Counted from the first letter of the stretch, positions 42,676-54,374 are shown. The stretch is DNA of 64,000 nucleotides from Leifsonia shinshuensis (GCF_031456835.1 NZ_JAVDVK010000001.1:744001-808000), one strand, 5' to 3'. Numbers and translations: made by a program. The notes: generated by a model from the letters alone, not told the origin.

Positions 42676-43557
42676 TCAGACCCGCGCCGGCGCGTACGAA
42701 CCGACGAGCAGCTCCTCCAGCAGAGTGGCGCCGTTCGGCTCCCAGCCGAGGTCGATCCGGGCCTTCGAGCCGCGCGCCTGCTGGTCGAGCAGAAGCGCCT
42801 CCGCGAGGCCCTCGCCGAGGCGGGAGCGCGTCTCGTCTACGGGCTCCGTGACCACCCCGCCGGTGAGGCCGGCGGCCTGCGCGGCCGCCTCGCCGAGCTC
42901 GCGCACGGTCGGGTTCTGACCACCCGCGCCGATGTACGTCGCGCCGGCGGTGCCGTGCTCCAGCGCCAGCACGTACAGAGCGGCCAGGTCGTCGACGTGC
43001 ACGGTCGCCCAGTGCTGCGACCCGTCGCCGATCAGGCGGAGGGCCGGAGCGGCGCCCTCGGTCCGCGGAGCGTCGGCCACCACGTTCGGCAGGCCCTTGC
43101 CGTGCCCGTACACGATCGACGGGACCACGACGGTCCCGCGCACGCCCTTGGCGCCGCGGACCAGGCCCTCGGCCGCCGAGCGCCAGGCGGTGATCGCCGG
43201 CGGTGCGACGGGCGACTCCTCGGTGATGTCGTCGTTCGATCCGTAGGTCCAGATCCCCCCGGTGTGCACGAACGGCTTGCCCGACCCGGCGAGACCGGCC
43301 AGGACGGCAGGCACCAGCACGGCGTCGACGTCCTTGCCCGACGCCAGGTGGATGACGCCGTCGCTGACGCGCGCCGTACGCTCCACGAGGTCCGCGTCGG
43401 ACGCGTCGCCGACGACCGCCGACGCGCCGACGGCCTCGACCGCTGAGGCCTTGTCCGCGTCGCGGACCAGGGCGGTGACGCTGTGGCCCTCGTCGAGAAG
43501 GCGGGTGAGCACGGAGGATCCGATGAAGCCGGTCGCGCCGGTGAGGAGGATGTTCAT
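42676..43557 (-). CDS. NAD-dependent epimerase/dehydratase family protein
   Basis: Protein of 293 residues of the extended SDR/atypical SDR type. It starts with the Rossmann motif MNILLTGATGFIGSSVL. A GDASDADLV stretch follows strand 3 and VIHLASGKD strand 4; the region around VVVPSIVYGHGKGLPNVV replaces a canonical YxxxK with a serine/tyrosine arrangement I cannot fix. The N-terminus was set at the ATG at 43557; a longer frame exists upstream but adds no recognisable sequence. The substrate is unknown. Confidence 0.82.
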   Translation of the reverse strand: MNILLTGATGFIGSSVLTRLLDEGHSVTALVRDADKASAVEAVGASAVVGDASDADLVERTARVSDGVIHLASGKDVDAVLVPAVLAGLAGSGKPFVHTGGIWTYGSNDDITEESPVAPPAITAWRSAAEGLVRGAKGVRGTVVVPSIVYGHGKGLPNVVADAPRTEGAAPALRLIGDGSQHWATVHVDDLAALYVLALEHGTAGATYIGAGGQNPTVRELGEAAAQAAGLTGGVVTEPVDETRSRLGEGLAEALLLDQQARGSKARIDLGWEPNGATLLEELLVGSYAPARV

Positions 43558-43633
43558 AATCGTCCACAACTGACGGAGCGGATGAATATTCCGCAGATCG
43601 CATCGGTCCCGATGGGCCCGCACGCGACGCGCG

Positions 43634-43639
43634 TACGCT
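43634..43639 (+). promoter_or_regulatory. -10 box of the amidohydrolase gene (leaderless)
   Basis: TACGCT ends 6 nt before the ATG at 43646. Confidence 0.6.
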
Positions 43640-43645
43640 CGGATT

Positions 43646-44866
43646 ATGACTTCCTCCACTATCGCCATCGTCAACGGTCACGTCGTCCCCGTCGCCCAGC
43701 CGCCCATCGAGAACGGCACCGTCCTCGTCCGCGACGGCGTCATCGAGGCGGTCGGGCCGGCCGACCAGGTGACAATTCCCGACGGCGTCACGGTGGTGGA
43801 TGCGGCCGGCAAGTGGGTGCTCCCGGGCTTCATCGAGTCGCACGGCCATGTCGGCATCCACGAGGAGGCGAACGGACCGGCCGGCGACGACACGAACGAG
43901 ATGACGACCCCGAACACGGCGGCCGTCCGCGCGATCGACGCGATCAACATCGACGACGAGGGGTTCCGCGACGCGCTCTCCGGCGGTGTCACCTCGGTGG
44001 TCGTGAAGCCCGGGTCGGGCAACCCCATCGGCGGTCAGACCGTCGCGATCAAGACCTGGGGCGGTCGCATCATCGACGAGCAGATCATCCACGAGGCGGT
44101 GAGCGTCAAGTCGGCTCTCGGCGAGAATCCGAAGCGCGTCTACGGCGGCAAGAACCAGACGCCGAGCACGCGTCTCGGCGTCGCCATGATCGTCCGCGAG
44201 GCGTTCGTCGCCGCCCAGAACTACCGGGCGCAGCGCGACAACGCCGAGCGGGAGGGCAAGCCGTTCGACCGCGACCTGTCGAAGGAGACCCTGGTCCGGG
44301 TGCTCGACGGCGAGCTCGCGTGGGATCAGCACACGCACCGCCACGACGACATCGCCACCGCGCTGCGCCTCGCGGACGAGTTCGGCTACCGCCTGGTCGT
44401 CAACCACGGCACCGAGGCGCACAAGATCGCCGACGTGCTGGCCGAGCGCGACATCCCGGTGATCTTCGGGCCGATGTTCACGTCGCGGTCCAAGGTCGAG
44501 CTGCGCGACCGTGCCATCGCCAACCTCGCGGTGCTGGCGAAGGCGGGCGTGCGGGTCGCGATCACGACGGACCACCCGGTGGTGCCGATCAACTTCCTGA
44601 TCTACCAGGCGGCCCTCGCGGTGAAGGACGGGCTGCCGCGCGAGACGGCGCTCGAAGCGCTGACGGTCAACCCGGCCGCATTCCTGCGGCTGGACGACCG
44701 GGTCGGCTCGCTGACGCCCGGTCTCGACGGCGACGTGGTCGTGTGGTCGGGCGACCCGCTCGACGTGAACTCGCGCGCCGAGCGCGTGTTCATCCAGGGC
44801 GCCGAGGTCTACCGGTTCGAAGACGGACAGGGGCGCGTGGTCGAGCGCGCCGAGCGGTTCGCCTGA
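43646..44866 (+). CDS. Amidohydrolase (imidazolonepropionase-like)
   Basis: Protein of 406 residues of the metal-dependent amidohydrolase superfamily. The first metal motif is ESHGHVGIHEE (H-x-H) near residues 70-80; a His in VVNHGTEAH and Asp in ITTDHPV are further ligands. The N- and C-terminal strands form the composite beta-sandwich seen in imidazolonepropionase and dipeptidase relatives. It has a leaderless promoter and is divergent from the epimerase gene. The substrate (a cyclic amide or peptide) cannot be told. Confidence 0.85.
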   Translation: MTSSTIAIVNGHVVPVAQPPIENGTVLVRDGVIEAVGPADQVTIPDGVTVVDAAGKWVLPGFIESHGHVGIHEEANGPAGDDTNEMTTPNTAAVRAIDAINIDDEGFRDALSGGVTSVVVKPGSGNPIGGQTVAIKTWGGRIIDEQIIHEAVSVKSALGENPKRVYGGKNQTPSTRLGVAMIVREAFVAAQNYRAQRDNAEREGKPFDRDLSKETLVRVLDGELAWDQHTHRHDDIATALRLADEFGYRLVVNHGTEAHKIADVLAERDIPVIFGPMFTSRSKVELRDRAIANLAVLAKAGVRVAITTDHPVVPINFLIYQAALAVKDGLPRETALEALTVNPAAFLRLDDRVGSLTPGLDGDVVVWSGDPLDVNSRAERVFIQGAEVYRFEDGQGRVVERAERFA

Positions 44867-44897
44867 CCGCGGGCCGCGGTCGTCCCGGGCGCGCACG

Positions 44898-44951
44898 CGG
44901 GCCCGCACCCGGGTGCGCTGCCGGGTGCGCACGCGGGTGCGCTGCGCGGCC
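44898..44951. repeat. GC-rich imperfect repeat before lepA
   Basis: Three copies of CGGGTGCGC, 10-13 bp apart, and two of GCGCACGCGGG lie in the 111-bp gap between the amidohydrolase and lepA. CGCACCCGGGTGCG at 44904-44917 is a perfect palindrome that could terminate the upstream gene. Confidence 0.6.
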
Positions 44952-44977
44952 CGAGGACATGGGAGAATGGCCGGACG

Positions 44978-46828
<1,851 letters not shown>

Positions 46829-46834
46829 GCTGCA

Positions 46835-46852
46835 GCGCGCCGCCCGGCGCGC
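46835..46852. terminator. Candidate terminator after lepA
   Basis: GCGCGCCG and CGGCGCGC flank two bases, a perfect palindrome 6 nt after the lepA stop, without a T-tract. Confidence 0.4.
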
Positions 46853-46883
46853 GGCGGAACCCCGTTTCGCGAACCCCTCCGTC

Positions 46884-47549
46884 ATGACGGAAGATGAGTA
46901 CATGCGCCGCTCGAGCTTCACCGACCAACCCGTCACGTACGGGGCGGTCGGCGCCACCCAGGCGGCCGATCTGCTGTACTACCCGCCGAAGGGCTACAAG
47001 CCGCTCGAGCGCAGCATCCGGCTGGGCAGCGGCGAGGAGCGCTTCGAGACCTCTGCCACGGCGCTCATGGCGTGGGGCGTGCAGAAGGGGAGCGGCATCC
47101 ACGTGACGGATGTGCGCGAGGGCACCGGCGTGCAGTACGAGGGCGTCGAGTTCGGCCCCGACGGCACGCCGATGCGGATGCGCGCCAACCGCCCGGAGGA
47201 GGACGTGTTCTCCGAGGACGGCACGCCGTTCGTGCGCAACGGCATGACCGCGGTGCTGAAGATCCCGTTCGGCCCGTTCCGCGTGTCCGCCCCGATCCGG
47301 GTCGTGTACGTCGTCGACGAGCCGCACCGGCGCGGTTTCGCCTACGGGACTCTGCACGGGCACCCGGAGAGCGGTGAGGAGCTGTTCCTGGTGGAGCAGC
47401 GCGAGGACGGCACTGTCTGGTTCGTGCTGCGCGCCCTGTCCCGCCCGTCCAACGCCTTCTACCGGCTCGGTTCGCCGGTCCTGTCCTTCATGCAGCGCCG
47501 CTTCACCGCCAAGTACCTGCGCGCACTGCACCCGGTGAGCTCCGCCTGA
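46884..47549 (+). CDS. DUF1990 family protein
   Basis: Protein of 221 residues matching the DUF1990/UPF0548 family by its core: YYPPKGYKPLERSIRLGSGEERFETSA-like opening (about 32-58), a central IRVVYVVDEPHRRGFAYGTLHGHPESGEE and a C-terminal FVLRALSRPSN. No catalytic motif is evident. The start ATG lacks a strong ribosome site. The stop overlaps the hemW ATG by one base, so the two are coupled. The family's role is unknown. Confidence 0.82.
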   Translation: MTEDEYMRRSSFTDQPVTYGAVGATQAADLLYYPPKGYKPLERSIRLGSGEERFETSATALMAWGVQKGSGIHVTDVREGTGVQYEGVEFGPDGTPMRMRANRPEEDVFSEDGTPFVRNGMTAVLKIPFGPFRVSAPIRVVYVVDEPHRRGFAYGTLHGHPESGEELFLVEQREDGTVWFVLRALSRPSNAFYRLGSPVLSFMQRRFTAKYLRALHPVSSA

Positions 47550-48799
47550 TGCCCAGCACCCTTCCCCTCGGCGACCCCGCTCCCGCCGACGGCCTGCTGC
47601 CCGCATCCACCGCGGTGGATGCAGCCCACCGGCACTTCGGCGTCTACCTGCACGTGCCGTTCTGCCGCGTGCGCTGCGGCTACTGCGACTTCAACACGTA
47701 CACCGCGACCGAGCTGCGCGGCGTCTCCCAGTCCGACTACGCCGGTCACGCCGTCCGCGAGGTGGAGTTCGCCGCGCGTGCGCTGCGCGCGAGCGGCGTC
47801 CCCGACCGCCCGGTGTCGACGGTGTTCTTCGGGGGCGGCACGCCGACCCTCCTGCCGCCCGGCGACCTGACGGCCATGCTCGGTGCGGTCCGCGACGCGT
47901 GGGGTCTCGCCGACGGCGCCGAGGTGACCACGGAGGCGAACCCCGACTCGGTCGACGCCGACGACCTGCGGCGGCTGGCCGACGCGGGCTTCACGCGCGT
48001 CTCGTTCGGGATGCAGTCGGCCGTGCCCCACGTGCTGGAGACGCTGGAGCGCACGCACGACCCGGCGCGCGTCCCGCTCGTGGTCGGCTGGGCGCGCGAG
48101 GCCGGTCTGCAGGTGAGCCTCGACCTGATCTACGGCACACCGGGGGAGTCGCTCGACGACTGGTCCCGCAGCCTCGACGCGGCGCTGGCGTGCGAGCCGG
48201 ACCACCTGTCCGCGTACGCGCTGATCGTCGAGCCCGGCACCAAGCTGGCGCGGCAGATCCGCTCCGGCCAGGTGGCCGAGCCCGACGACGACCTCGAGGC
48301 CGACATGTACGAGCTCGCCGACCAGCGGCTCGCCGACGCGGGCTACGACTGGTACGAGGTCAGCAACTGGGCGACCGACGAGGAGCATCGCTCCCGCCAC
48401 AACCTGGCCTACTGGCTCGGTCACGACTGGTGGGGGATCGGGCCGGGGGCGCACAGCCACGTAGGCGGCGTCCGCTGGTGGAACGTCAAGCACCCGGCCG
48501 CATACGCGCAGCGCGTGCTGGCCGGGGAGTCCCCGGCGGCGGGGCGCGAGACGCTGGATGCGGAGACGCGGCACGTCGAGCGCGTCCTGCTGCTGAGCCG
48601 CATCCGGGAGGGTGTGCGGACCGCGGAGCTCGGCGACGCCGGCCGTCGCGAGGTGCCGTCGCTCATCGCCGACGGCCTGATCGACGGAAGAGCCGCCCTC
48701 CGCGGGTCGATCGTGCTGACCCTGCGGGGGCGGCTCCTGGCTGACGCGGTCGTCCGCCGACTGCTCGCCGAGGACGCCGCGGAGCGGACCGCTAGCTGA
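47549..48799 (+). CDS. hemW: HemW, radical SAM heme chaperone (coproporphyrinogen oxidase-like)
   Basis: Protein of 416 residues. The radical SAM cluster motif is CRVRCGYC with Cys39, Cys43 and Cys46. FFGGGTPTLLP is the SAM-binding glycine motif, and NPDSV, SFGMQS and DLIYGTPGES follow as in HemN/HemW. The lack of the fourth N-terminal Cys typical of HemN (CxxxCxxC followed by xC) supports HemW, a heme-insertion chaperone for respiratory enzymes, rather than the oxidase. It overlaps the convergent DUF4870 gene by 8 bp. Confidence 0.9.
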   Translation: MPSTLPLGDPAPADGLLPASTAVDAAHRHFGVYLHVPFCRVRCGYCDFNTYTATELRGVSQSDYAGHAVREVEFAARALRASGVPDRPVSTVFFGGGTPTLLPPGDLTAMLGAVRDAWGLADGAEVTTEANPDSVDADDLRRLADAGFTRVSFGMQSAVPHVLETLERTHDPARVPLVVGWAREAGLQVSLDLIYGTPGESLDDWSRSLDAALACEPDHLSAYALIVEPGTKLARQIRSGQVAEPDDDLEADMYELADQRLADAGYDWYEVSNWATDEEHRSRHNLAYWLGHDWWGIGPGAHSHVGGVRWWNVKHPAAYAQRVLAGESPAAGRETLDAETRHVERVLLLSRIREGVRTAELGDAGRREVPSLIADGLIDGRAALRGSIVLTLRGRLLADAVVRRLLAEDAAERTAS

Positions 48800-49172
48800 C
48801 GAAGCGGATGGCGACCGGGTAGGTGTAGAACTCGCCCTGGTTCGCCTTCACCGCGGCGATGATGCTGAACACGATGTTCAGCACCCACGCGGCGATGATG
48901 ATGAAGATGCCGATCACGACGATCGACAGGATGCCGCCCACCACGTACGCGATGAAGATGGTGATCTGGAAGTTCAGCGCGGTCGCGGTGTGCGCGCGCA
49001 CGAACGGCCCACGGTCTTTGAGGACGAGGTAGCCGATGAGCGCCGGGATCCAGCTGAACAGGATGCCGCCGATCTGGACGAGCGTCGCCCAGAGTTTCTC
49101 GTCGGCCGGGCTGAGCTGCGGCGCGCCGCCGTAAGGCTGCTGCGGCGGGGGCGGCGGGGGTGTGGCGGACAT
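48792..49172 (-). CDS. DUF4870 domain membrane protein
   Basis: Protein of 126 residues with a proline-rich N-terminus (PPPPPPQQPYGG), then three membrane segments of the DUF4870/Tic20-like type: WATLVQIGGILFSWIPALIG, FQITIFIAYVVGGILSIVV and the third near 90-110. AGAGGAGA lies about 8 nt before the ATG. A paralogue lies directly upstream. The function is unknown. Confidence 0.85.
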   Translation of the reverse strand: MSATPPPPPPQQPYGGAPQLSPADEKLWATLVQIGGILFSWIPALIGYLVLKDRGPFVRAHTATALNFQITIFIAYVVGGILSIVVIGIFIIIAAWVLNIVFSIIAAVKANQGEFYTYPVAIRFVS

Positions 49173-49266
49173 GGTGCTGTTCTCCTCTGACTGGCCAGGG
49201 GTGGACGTGGTCCATCCAGCCTAGGGCGCAGCGCCGTAGGCTGAAAAGAGCCTGAACGCGCGACCG

Positions 49267-49785
49267 CTACTTGATGAAGCGGAAGTTCACCGGGTAGCGG
49301 TAGGTGCCGCCGCTGTTCACGCGCACGAAGCCGAGGATGGAGAACACCAGGTTCAGGATGTACAGCGCCCACGGGATCAGCAGGCCGAAGAGCAGGTAGC
49401 CGATGCCGTAGGTGAAGCTGCCGATGATGATCCCGATGACCTGCGAGGCCACCCAGGCGATGATCCAGGTGATCTGCCAGTTGAGGGCTTCCTTGGCCTC
49501 CTGGTCGGTGAGACGGCCGCGGTCCTTGAAGACGAGCCAGATGATGAGCGAGGGCAGGAACCAGAGGATGCCGCCCAGGTGGGCGAACGACGCCCACTGC
49601 TTGTCCTGGGCGGGGTCGAGGGGTGCGGCGCCCGCGGCGGCGTAGGGCTGCTGGCCGGCTCCGGCCGGCTGCGCGTACGGTTGCTGGGGCGGCACGTTGC
49701 CGTAGGGCTGCTGGGGAGGGACGCCTCCGGGCTGCTGCGGCGGGACGCCGCCTGCCGGGTCGGCGGGCTGGTTCGGGTCTGTCAT
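49267..49785 (-). CDS. DUF4870 domain membrane protein with QQPY-rich N-terminus
   Basis: Protein of 172 residues. The first ~60 are disordered and repeat PPQQPYG-like units (PPQQPGG, PPQQPYG, PPQQPYA). The membrane part copies the downstream paralogue: WASFAHLGGILWFLPSLIIW, WQITWIIAWVASQVIGI and YILNLVFSILGFVRV; both end in TYPV/YPVNFRF-type strands. Tandem duplication is evident. The proline-rich tails suggest protein contacts at the membrane, by inference only. Confidence 0.85.
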   Translation of the reverse strand: MTDPNQPADPAGGVPPQQPGGVPPQQPYGNVPPQQPYAQPAGAGQQPYAAAGAAPLDPAQDKQWASFAHLGGILWFLPSLIIWLVFKDRGRLTDQEAKEALNWQITWIIAWVASQVIGIIIGSFTYGIGYLLFGLLIPWALYILNLVFSILGFVRVNSGGTYRYPVNFRFIK

Positions 49786-49895
49786 CTGCGGAACCCTTTC
49801 GTGATCGGTTGCGAGCGGGTCGAACCGGTGCCCATACGGTACTGCCGCCGTGTCTCAGCCAGCAATCATCCTGCGGGCGTTTCGGCGCGGTAGGA

Positions 49896-49922
49896 TTGGC
49901 ACTCAGGATCAGCGAGTGCTAA
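49896..49922 (+). promoter_or_regulatory. CIRCE operator of hrcA-dnaJ
   Basis: TTGGCACTC-N9-GAGTGCTAA matches the CIRCE inverted repeat with one departure from the consensus TTAGCACTC. It overlaps the TAGGAT -10 (49891-49896) and the predicted transcription start, so HrcA binding would block initiation of its own operon. Confidence 0.93.
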
Positions 49923-49942
49923 TCGATCGACGGGAGGCGGGT

Positions 49943-50965
49943 ATGGTCTCGGAACGCAGCCTCGAGGTGTTGCGCGTCATCGTCCAGGACTACGTGGCGT
50001 CGCGCGAGCCGGTGGGGTCCAAGAGCATCGTGGAGCGGCACTCCTTCGGCGTCTCCGCGGCGACGATCCGCAACGACATGGCCCTGCTCGAAGAGGAGGA
50101 GCTGATCGCGGCTCCGCACACCTCGTCCGGCCGGGTGCCGACCGACAAGGGCTACCGGCTCTTCGTCGACCACCTCGCAGAGATGCGGCCGCTCACGTCG
50201 GCGCAGCGGACCGCGATCGAGACCTTCCTCGGCCAGTCCGTCGACCTCGACGACGTGCTCTCGCGCACCGGGCGCCTGCTCTCCCAGCTCACCAATCAGG
50301 TGGCGCTGGTGCAGTACCCGACGGTCGCGCGCTCGCGCATCCGTCACATCGAGCTGGTCGCCCTGGCCCCGCGCCGGCTACTCAGCGTGCTGATCACGGA
50401 CTCCGGAGCGGTCGAGCAGCGGGTCATCGAGCCCATCGCCGAGCTGAGCGACGAAGACGTGGCCGAGATCCGCGGCGCGATAAACGGCGCGGCGGCGGGA
50501 CTCACCCTCGCCGAGGCGACCACGCGGCTGCGCGAGCTGCCCGGCGCGCTCACGGAGCGCACGCGCGCCCTGGTGGAGCCCGTGGTCAGCGCCCTGCTCG
50601 ACCAGATCGCGGCGAACCGCCAGGAGAAGCTCGTCATGGCGGGCGCGGCGAACCTCGTGCGCACCGAGCTCGACTTCCCCGGCACCATCACCCCGGTCCT
50701 CGAGGCGATCGAGGAGCAGGTGGTGCTGCTGCGCCTCTTCGACGAGATGGCCTCGGACCAGCACGGCGTCGCCGTCAGCATCGGGCGCGAGAACGCCGGC
50801 TTCGGCCTGACGGAAGCATCCGTCCTCTCCAGCGGTTACAGTGCGGCGGGGTCGGATGTCGCCCGCGTCGGACTGCTCGGACCGCTCCGCATGGACTACT
50901 CGGGCAACATGGCGGCGGTCCGCGCCGTGGCCCGTTACCTCTCCCGGCTGCTCGGCGACCAGTAG
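49943..50965 (+). CDS. hrcA: Heat-inducible transcription repressor HrcA
   Basis: Protein of 340 residues. The N-terminal winged helix spans about residues 1-75 ([23 protein letters not shown], then [17 protein letters not shown]). The GAF-like central and dimerisation parts follow, and it ends in a [15 protein letters not shown] block typical of HrcA. I placed the start at the ATG 20 nt after the CIRCE element, preceded by GGGAGG. It represses its own operon until heat or misfolded protein titrates chaperone. No groE or dnaK gene is in the window. Confidence 0.96.
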   Translation: MVSERSLEVLRVIVQDYVASREPVGSKSIVERHSFGVSAATIRNDMALLEEEELIAAPHTSSGRVPTDKGYRLFVDHLAEMRPLTSAQRTAIETFLGQSVDLDDVLSRTGRLLSQLTNQVALVQYPTVARSRIRHIELVALAPRRLLSVLITDSGAVEQRVIEPIAELSDEDVAEIRGAINGAAAGLTLAEATTRLRELPGALTERTRALVEPVVSALLDQIAANRQEKLVMAGAANLVRTELDFPGTITPVLEAIEEQVVLLRLFDEMASDQHGVAVSIGRENAGFGLTEASVLSSGYSAAGSDVARVGLLGPLRMDYSGNMAAVRAVARYLSRLLGDQ

Positions 50966-51020
50966 GCCGTCCGGCATCCCTCGACCACCACACGCGACGA
51001 AAGAAGAAGGAACAGCCCAC

Positions 51021-52136
51021 GTGGCCGACCACTACGAAGTCCTCGGCGTCGAGCGCGACGCAAGCCCCGACGAGATCAAGAAGGCGTACCGCCGGCTCGC
51101 GCGCGAGCTGCACCCGGACGTGAACCCCAGCTCCGAGGCGCAGGAGCGGTTCAAGCTCGTGACGCACGCGTATGACGTGCTCAGCGACCCGCAGCAGCGG
51201 CAGCAGTACGATCTCGGCGGCTCCGGGGGATTCGGCGGCGGCGCGGGCAGCGCCGACTTCGCCGGGTTCAGCGACATCTTCGAGACGTTCTTCGGCGGCG
51301 GCGCCCCGGGCGGGCGCGGCCCGCGGTCGCGCCGCGAGCGCGGCCAGGACGCCCTCCTCCGGGTGGAGGTCGACCTCGACGAGGTCATCTTCGGCACGCA
51401 CCGCGACCTCGAGGTCGACACGGCCGTGGTGTGCGAGACCTGCAACGGCTCGTGCTGCCAGCCCGGCACCCAGCCGGTGACCTGCGACATCTGCCACGGC
51501 ACGGGCAGCATCCAGCGCTCGGTGCGCTCGCTGCTCGGCAACGTCATGACGTCGAGCCCGTGCGGCACCTGCCGCGGGTACGGCACCGTCATCGCGACCC
51601 CGTGCGTCACCTGCCAGGGCCAGGGCCGCGTGCGCGCACGCCGCACCGTGCCGGTGGACATCCCCGCCGGCGTCGACACCGGCCTGCGCCTGCAGATGCC
51701 GGGCAGCGGCGAAGCCGGTCCGGCCGGTGGCCCCAATGGCGACCTCTATCTGGAGATCAAGGTCAAGCACCACGAGGTGTTCAGCCGCGACGGCGACGAC
51801 CTGCTCTGCACGCTCGAGCTGTCGATGACGGATGCGATCCTCGGCACGACCGCGAACGTGAAGGCCCTCGACGGCGACATCCGCCTCGAGCTCAAGCCCG
51901 GAACCCAGTCGGCCGACATCATCACGGTCAAAGACCGCGGCATCACGCACCTGCGCGGCAGCGGCCGCGGCGACCTTCGGGTCGGCATCCAGGTGGTCAC
52001 GCCCACCAAGCTCGACCACAAGGAGAAGGAGCTGATCAAGAAGTTCGCGGCGTCCCACCGGACGCAGGAGCCCTCGCTGGCGCACTTCCAGCAGGGCCTG
52101 TTCGCGAAGCTCCGCGACCGGTTCCTCAACCTGTAA
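51021..52136 (+). CDS. dnaJ: Chaperone DnaJ
   Basis: Type I Hsp40 of 371 residues: J domain with His31-Pro-Asp33, a Gly/Phe-rich linker (about 75-105), a zinc domain with four Cys pairs (CETC, CDIC, CGTC, CVTC) and the C-terminal substrate-binding domains. The first pair is followed by CNGSCC rather than the usual CxGxG, as in the DnaJ2 type beside hrcA in actinobacteria. The GTG start has AAGGAA upstream. It is co-transcribed with hrcA from the CIRCE-controlled promoter. Confidence 0.96.
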   Translation: MADHYEVLGVERDASPDEIKKAYRRLARELHPDVNPSSEAQERFKLVTHAYDVLSDPQQRQQYDLGGSGGFGGGAGSADFAGFSDIFETFFGGGAPGGRGPRSRRERGQDALLRVEVDLDEVIFGTHRDLEVDTAVVCETCNGSCCQPGTQPVTCDICHGTGSIQRSVRSLLGNVMTSSPCGTCRGYGTVIATPCVTCQGQGRVRARRTVPVDIPAGVDTGLRLQMPGSGEAGPAGGPNGDLYLEIKVKHHEVFSRDGDDLLCTLELSMTDAILGTTANVKALDGDIRLELKPGTQSADIITVKDRGITHLRGSGRGDLRVGIQVVTPTKLDHKEKELIKKFAASHRTQEPSLAHFQQGLFAKLRDRFLNL

Positions 52137-52141
52137 CCCTG

Positions 52142-52870
52142 ATGGCGTCCCTCTACCTGCGCGAGGACCTCGACGACGTCGAGGTCGGAGCGCGCCTGTC
52201 GCTGACGGGCGCCGAGGCGAAGCACGCCGCGACCGTCAACCGCACGCGGCCCGGCGAGTCGGTGCTGATCGGCAACGGCCGGGGGCTCGTCGCCTCCGGC
52301 GAGGTGCTGGTGGCGACGAACACCGAGCTGACGATCGACGTCGAGGCCGTCTCGCGCGTCGAGCGCCCGGCACCGGCGATCACGCTGGTGCAGGCGCTGG
52401 CGAAGGGCGACCGCGACGAGCTCGCGATCCAGGCGGCGACGGAGCTCGGGGTGGATGCGGTGGTGCCGTGGTCCGCAGCCCGCTCTGTCTCGCGCTGGGA
52501 AGGCGCCAAGGTGGCGAAGGGCCGGGAGCGCTGGACCTCGATCGTCCGGGAGGCGGCCAAGCAATCCATCCGCGCCTGGACGCCGGAGGTCGGCGAGCTG
52601 GCCACGACGAAGCAGCTGGCCGCGCTGGCGGCGACCGCCCGCGTCCTCGTGCTCGAGCCGGATGCGGAGGAGCCGCTGACCGGCATCGTGCCCGACGACC
52701 GCGGCCTGGTGCTGGTGGTCGGGCCCGAGGGGGGCATCGCGCCGCAGGAGCTCGCGGCGCTCAGGGACGCGGGCGCCGAGCTCGTCCGGCTGGGCGCGAC
52801 GGTGCTGCGCACCTCCACCGCGGGACCCGCCGCCCTCGCCGTGCTCAACGCGGCGCTCCGCCGCTGGTGA
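52142..52870 (+). CDS. rsmE: 16S rRNA (uracil-1498-N3)-methyltransferase
   Basis: SPOUT-class methyltransferase of 242 residues. An N-terminal PUA-like domain (ASLYLREDL ... LTGAEAKHAATVNR) precedes the knotted SAM domain, whose signatures are LVVGPEGGI and LRTSTAGPAALAVLNA. It methylates U1498 in the decoding centre. It starts 5 bp after dnaJ and belongs to the same operon. Confidence 0.95.
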   Translation: MASLYLREDLDDVEVGARLSLTGAEAKHAATVNRTRPGESVLIGNGRGLVASGEVLVATNTELTIDVEAVSRVERPAPAITLVQALAKGDRDELAIQAATELGVDAVVPWSAARSVSRWEGAKVAKGRERWTSIVREAAKQSIRAWTPEVGELATTKQLAALAATARVLVLEPDAEEPLTGIVPDDRGLVLVVGPEGGIAPQELAALRDAGAELVRLGATVLRTSTAGPAALAVLNAALRRW

Positions 52871-52899
52871 ACGCCCGGCGCGCTGTCGGCGCGCGCGAA

Positions 52900-52905
52900 T
52901 AGGAT
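52900..52905 (+). promoter_or_regulatory. -10 box of the HIT gene (leaderless)
   Basis: TAGGAT ends 6 nt before the ATG at 52912, so the HIT-phoH-ybeY part can be transcribed independently of heat control. Confidence 0.6.
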
Positions 52906-52911
52906 AGAGGC

Positions 52912-53268
52912 ATGGCAGAGACGGAGCGTTCGATCTTCTCGCGCATCATCGCGGGCGAGATCCCGGCCGACGTGGTGTACGACTCGGAGCGGATCATCGC
53001 GTTCCGCGACATCGCGCCGCAGGCGCCGCTCCACCTGCTCGTGGTCCCCAAGACCGAGCAGTACCGCGATGTGACGGAGCTCGCCGCCGGCGACCCCGAC
53101 CTGCTCGCGGAGCTCGTCGCGACGGCCAAGAAGCTCGCCGCCGAGCACTCCGACGGTGATTTCCGTCTCATCTTCAACACCGGACCGGGCGCGGGTCAGA
53201 CCGTGTTCCACGTCCACGCGCACGTACTGAGCGGTCAGCTCGAGGAAGGACGCCTTGGCCAACTCTGA
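52912..53268 (+). CDS. HIT family nucleotide-binding protein
   Basis: Protein of 118 residues of the Hint/PKCI branch. The histidine triad is HVHAHVLSG with His100, His102 and His104. The opening SIFSRIIAGEIPADVVYDSE is the typical Hint start. It hydrolyses nucleoside phosphoramidates in characterised relatives. It overlaps phoH by 14 bp. Confidence 0.94.
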   Translation: MAETERSIFSRIIAGEIPADVVYDSERIIAFRDIAPQAPLHLLVVPKTEQYRDVTELAAGDPDLLAELVATAKKLAAEHSDGDFRLIFNTGPGAGQTVFHVHAHVLSGQLEEGRLGQL

Positions 53269-54367
53269 TTCCACCGCCCCCGGAGCGATCCCGGAGGGCG
53301 ACGCCGGCAACCCGGGCAGCGCCGCCGAGGCGCACCTGAGCGTCGACGGTGTGCAGATGGTCCGCCTGCTCGGGCCGCAGGACCGGCTGCTCACCACGCT
53401 CGAGCGGCAGTACCCCCTCGTCAACGTGCACGTGCGCGGCAACGAGATCACGCTCGCGGGCGACCCGACCCAGGTGGCCGCGGCGCAGCGGCTGGTGGAA
53501 GAGCTTCTGCAGATGGTCCGCAACGGCCAGGAGCTGTCGGCCGCCGAGGTCACCAGCTCCGCCCGCATGCTCGGCAGCGATCTCAACCTCAGCCCGTCCG
53601 ACGTTCTCGGCCAGGCCATCCTGACCGCGCGCGGCAAGAGCATCCGCCCGAAGACGCTCGGTCAGAGCCAGTACGTCGACGCGATCGACCACAACACCAT
53701 CGTGTTCGGCATCGGCCCGGCCGGAACCGGCAAGACCTACCTGGCGATGGCGAAGGCCGTGCAGGCCCTGCAGCGCAAAGAGGTCAACCGCATCATCCTG
53801 ACGCGTCCGGCGGTGGAGGCGGGGGAGCGGCTGGGCTACCTGCCCGGCACGCTGACGGACAAGATCGACCCGTACCTGCGCCCGCTCTACGACGCGCTCA
53901 ACGAGATGATGGACCCGGAGCTGGTCCCCAAGCTCCTGGCGGCCGGGACGATCGAAGTGGCCCCGCTCGCGTACATGCGCGGTCGCACGCTCAACGACTC
54001 CTTCATCGTGCTCGACGAGGCGCAGAACACGACGCCCGAGCAGATGAAGATGTTCCTGACGCGCCTCGGCTTCAACTCGAAGATGGTCGTGACCGGCGAC
54101 ATCACCCAGATCGACCTGCCCAACTCGGCCAGCGGTCTGCGGCTGGTGACGCGCGTGCTCAACGACATCGACGACATCCACTTCGCCCGCCTGACGAGCG
54201 AAGACGTGGTGCGGCACAGCCTGGTCGGCCGGATCGTCGACGCCTACACCGAGTACGACGCGCGCCAGCAGGCGCGGCACTACGAGCGCGAGCAGGCGGC
54301 CGAGTTCGCCAACCGCGCCGAGCGCCGCAGCGGCACGCCGCGCGACCACCTCCCGAAGCGACGATAG
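53255..54367 (+). CDS. PhoH family ATPase
   Basis: Protein of 370 residues. The N-terminal ~110 residues resemble a small KH-like domain, followed by the PhoH P-loop ATPase: Walker [17 protein letters not shown] near residue 155 and Walker [13 protein letters not shown]. The start is TTG, supported by AGGAAGGA upstream and by overlap with the HIT gene. PhoH and YbeY adjacency is widespread and suggests a shared role in RNA processing. Confident for family, not for exact activity. Confidence 0.93.
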   Translation: MANSDSTAPGAIPEGDAGNPGSAAEAHLSVDGVQMVRLLGPQDRLLTTLERQYPLVNVHVRGNEITLAGDPTQVAAAQRLVEELLQMVRNGQELSAAEVTSSARMLGSDLNLSPSDVLGQAILTARGKSIRPKTLGQSQYVDAIDHNTIVFGIGPAGTGKTYLAMAKAVQALQRKEVNRIILTRPAVEAGERLGYLPGTLTDKIDPYLRPLYDALNEMMDPELVPKLLAAGTIEVAPLAYMRGRTLNDSFIVLDEAQNTTPEQMKMFLTRLGFNSKMVVTGDITQIDLPNSASGLRLVTRVLNDIDDIHFARLTSEDVVRHSLVGRIVDAYTEYDARQQARHYEREQAAEFANRAERRSGTPRDHLPKRR

Positions 54368-54374
54368 GGCCGCA

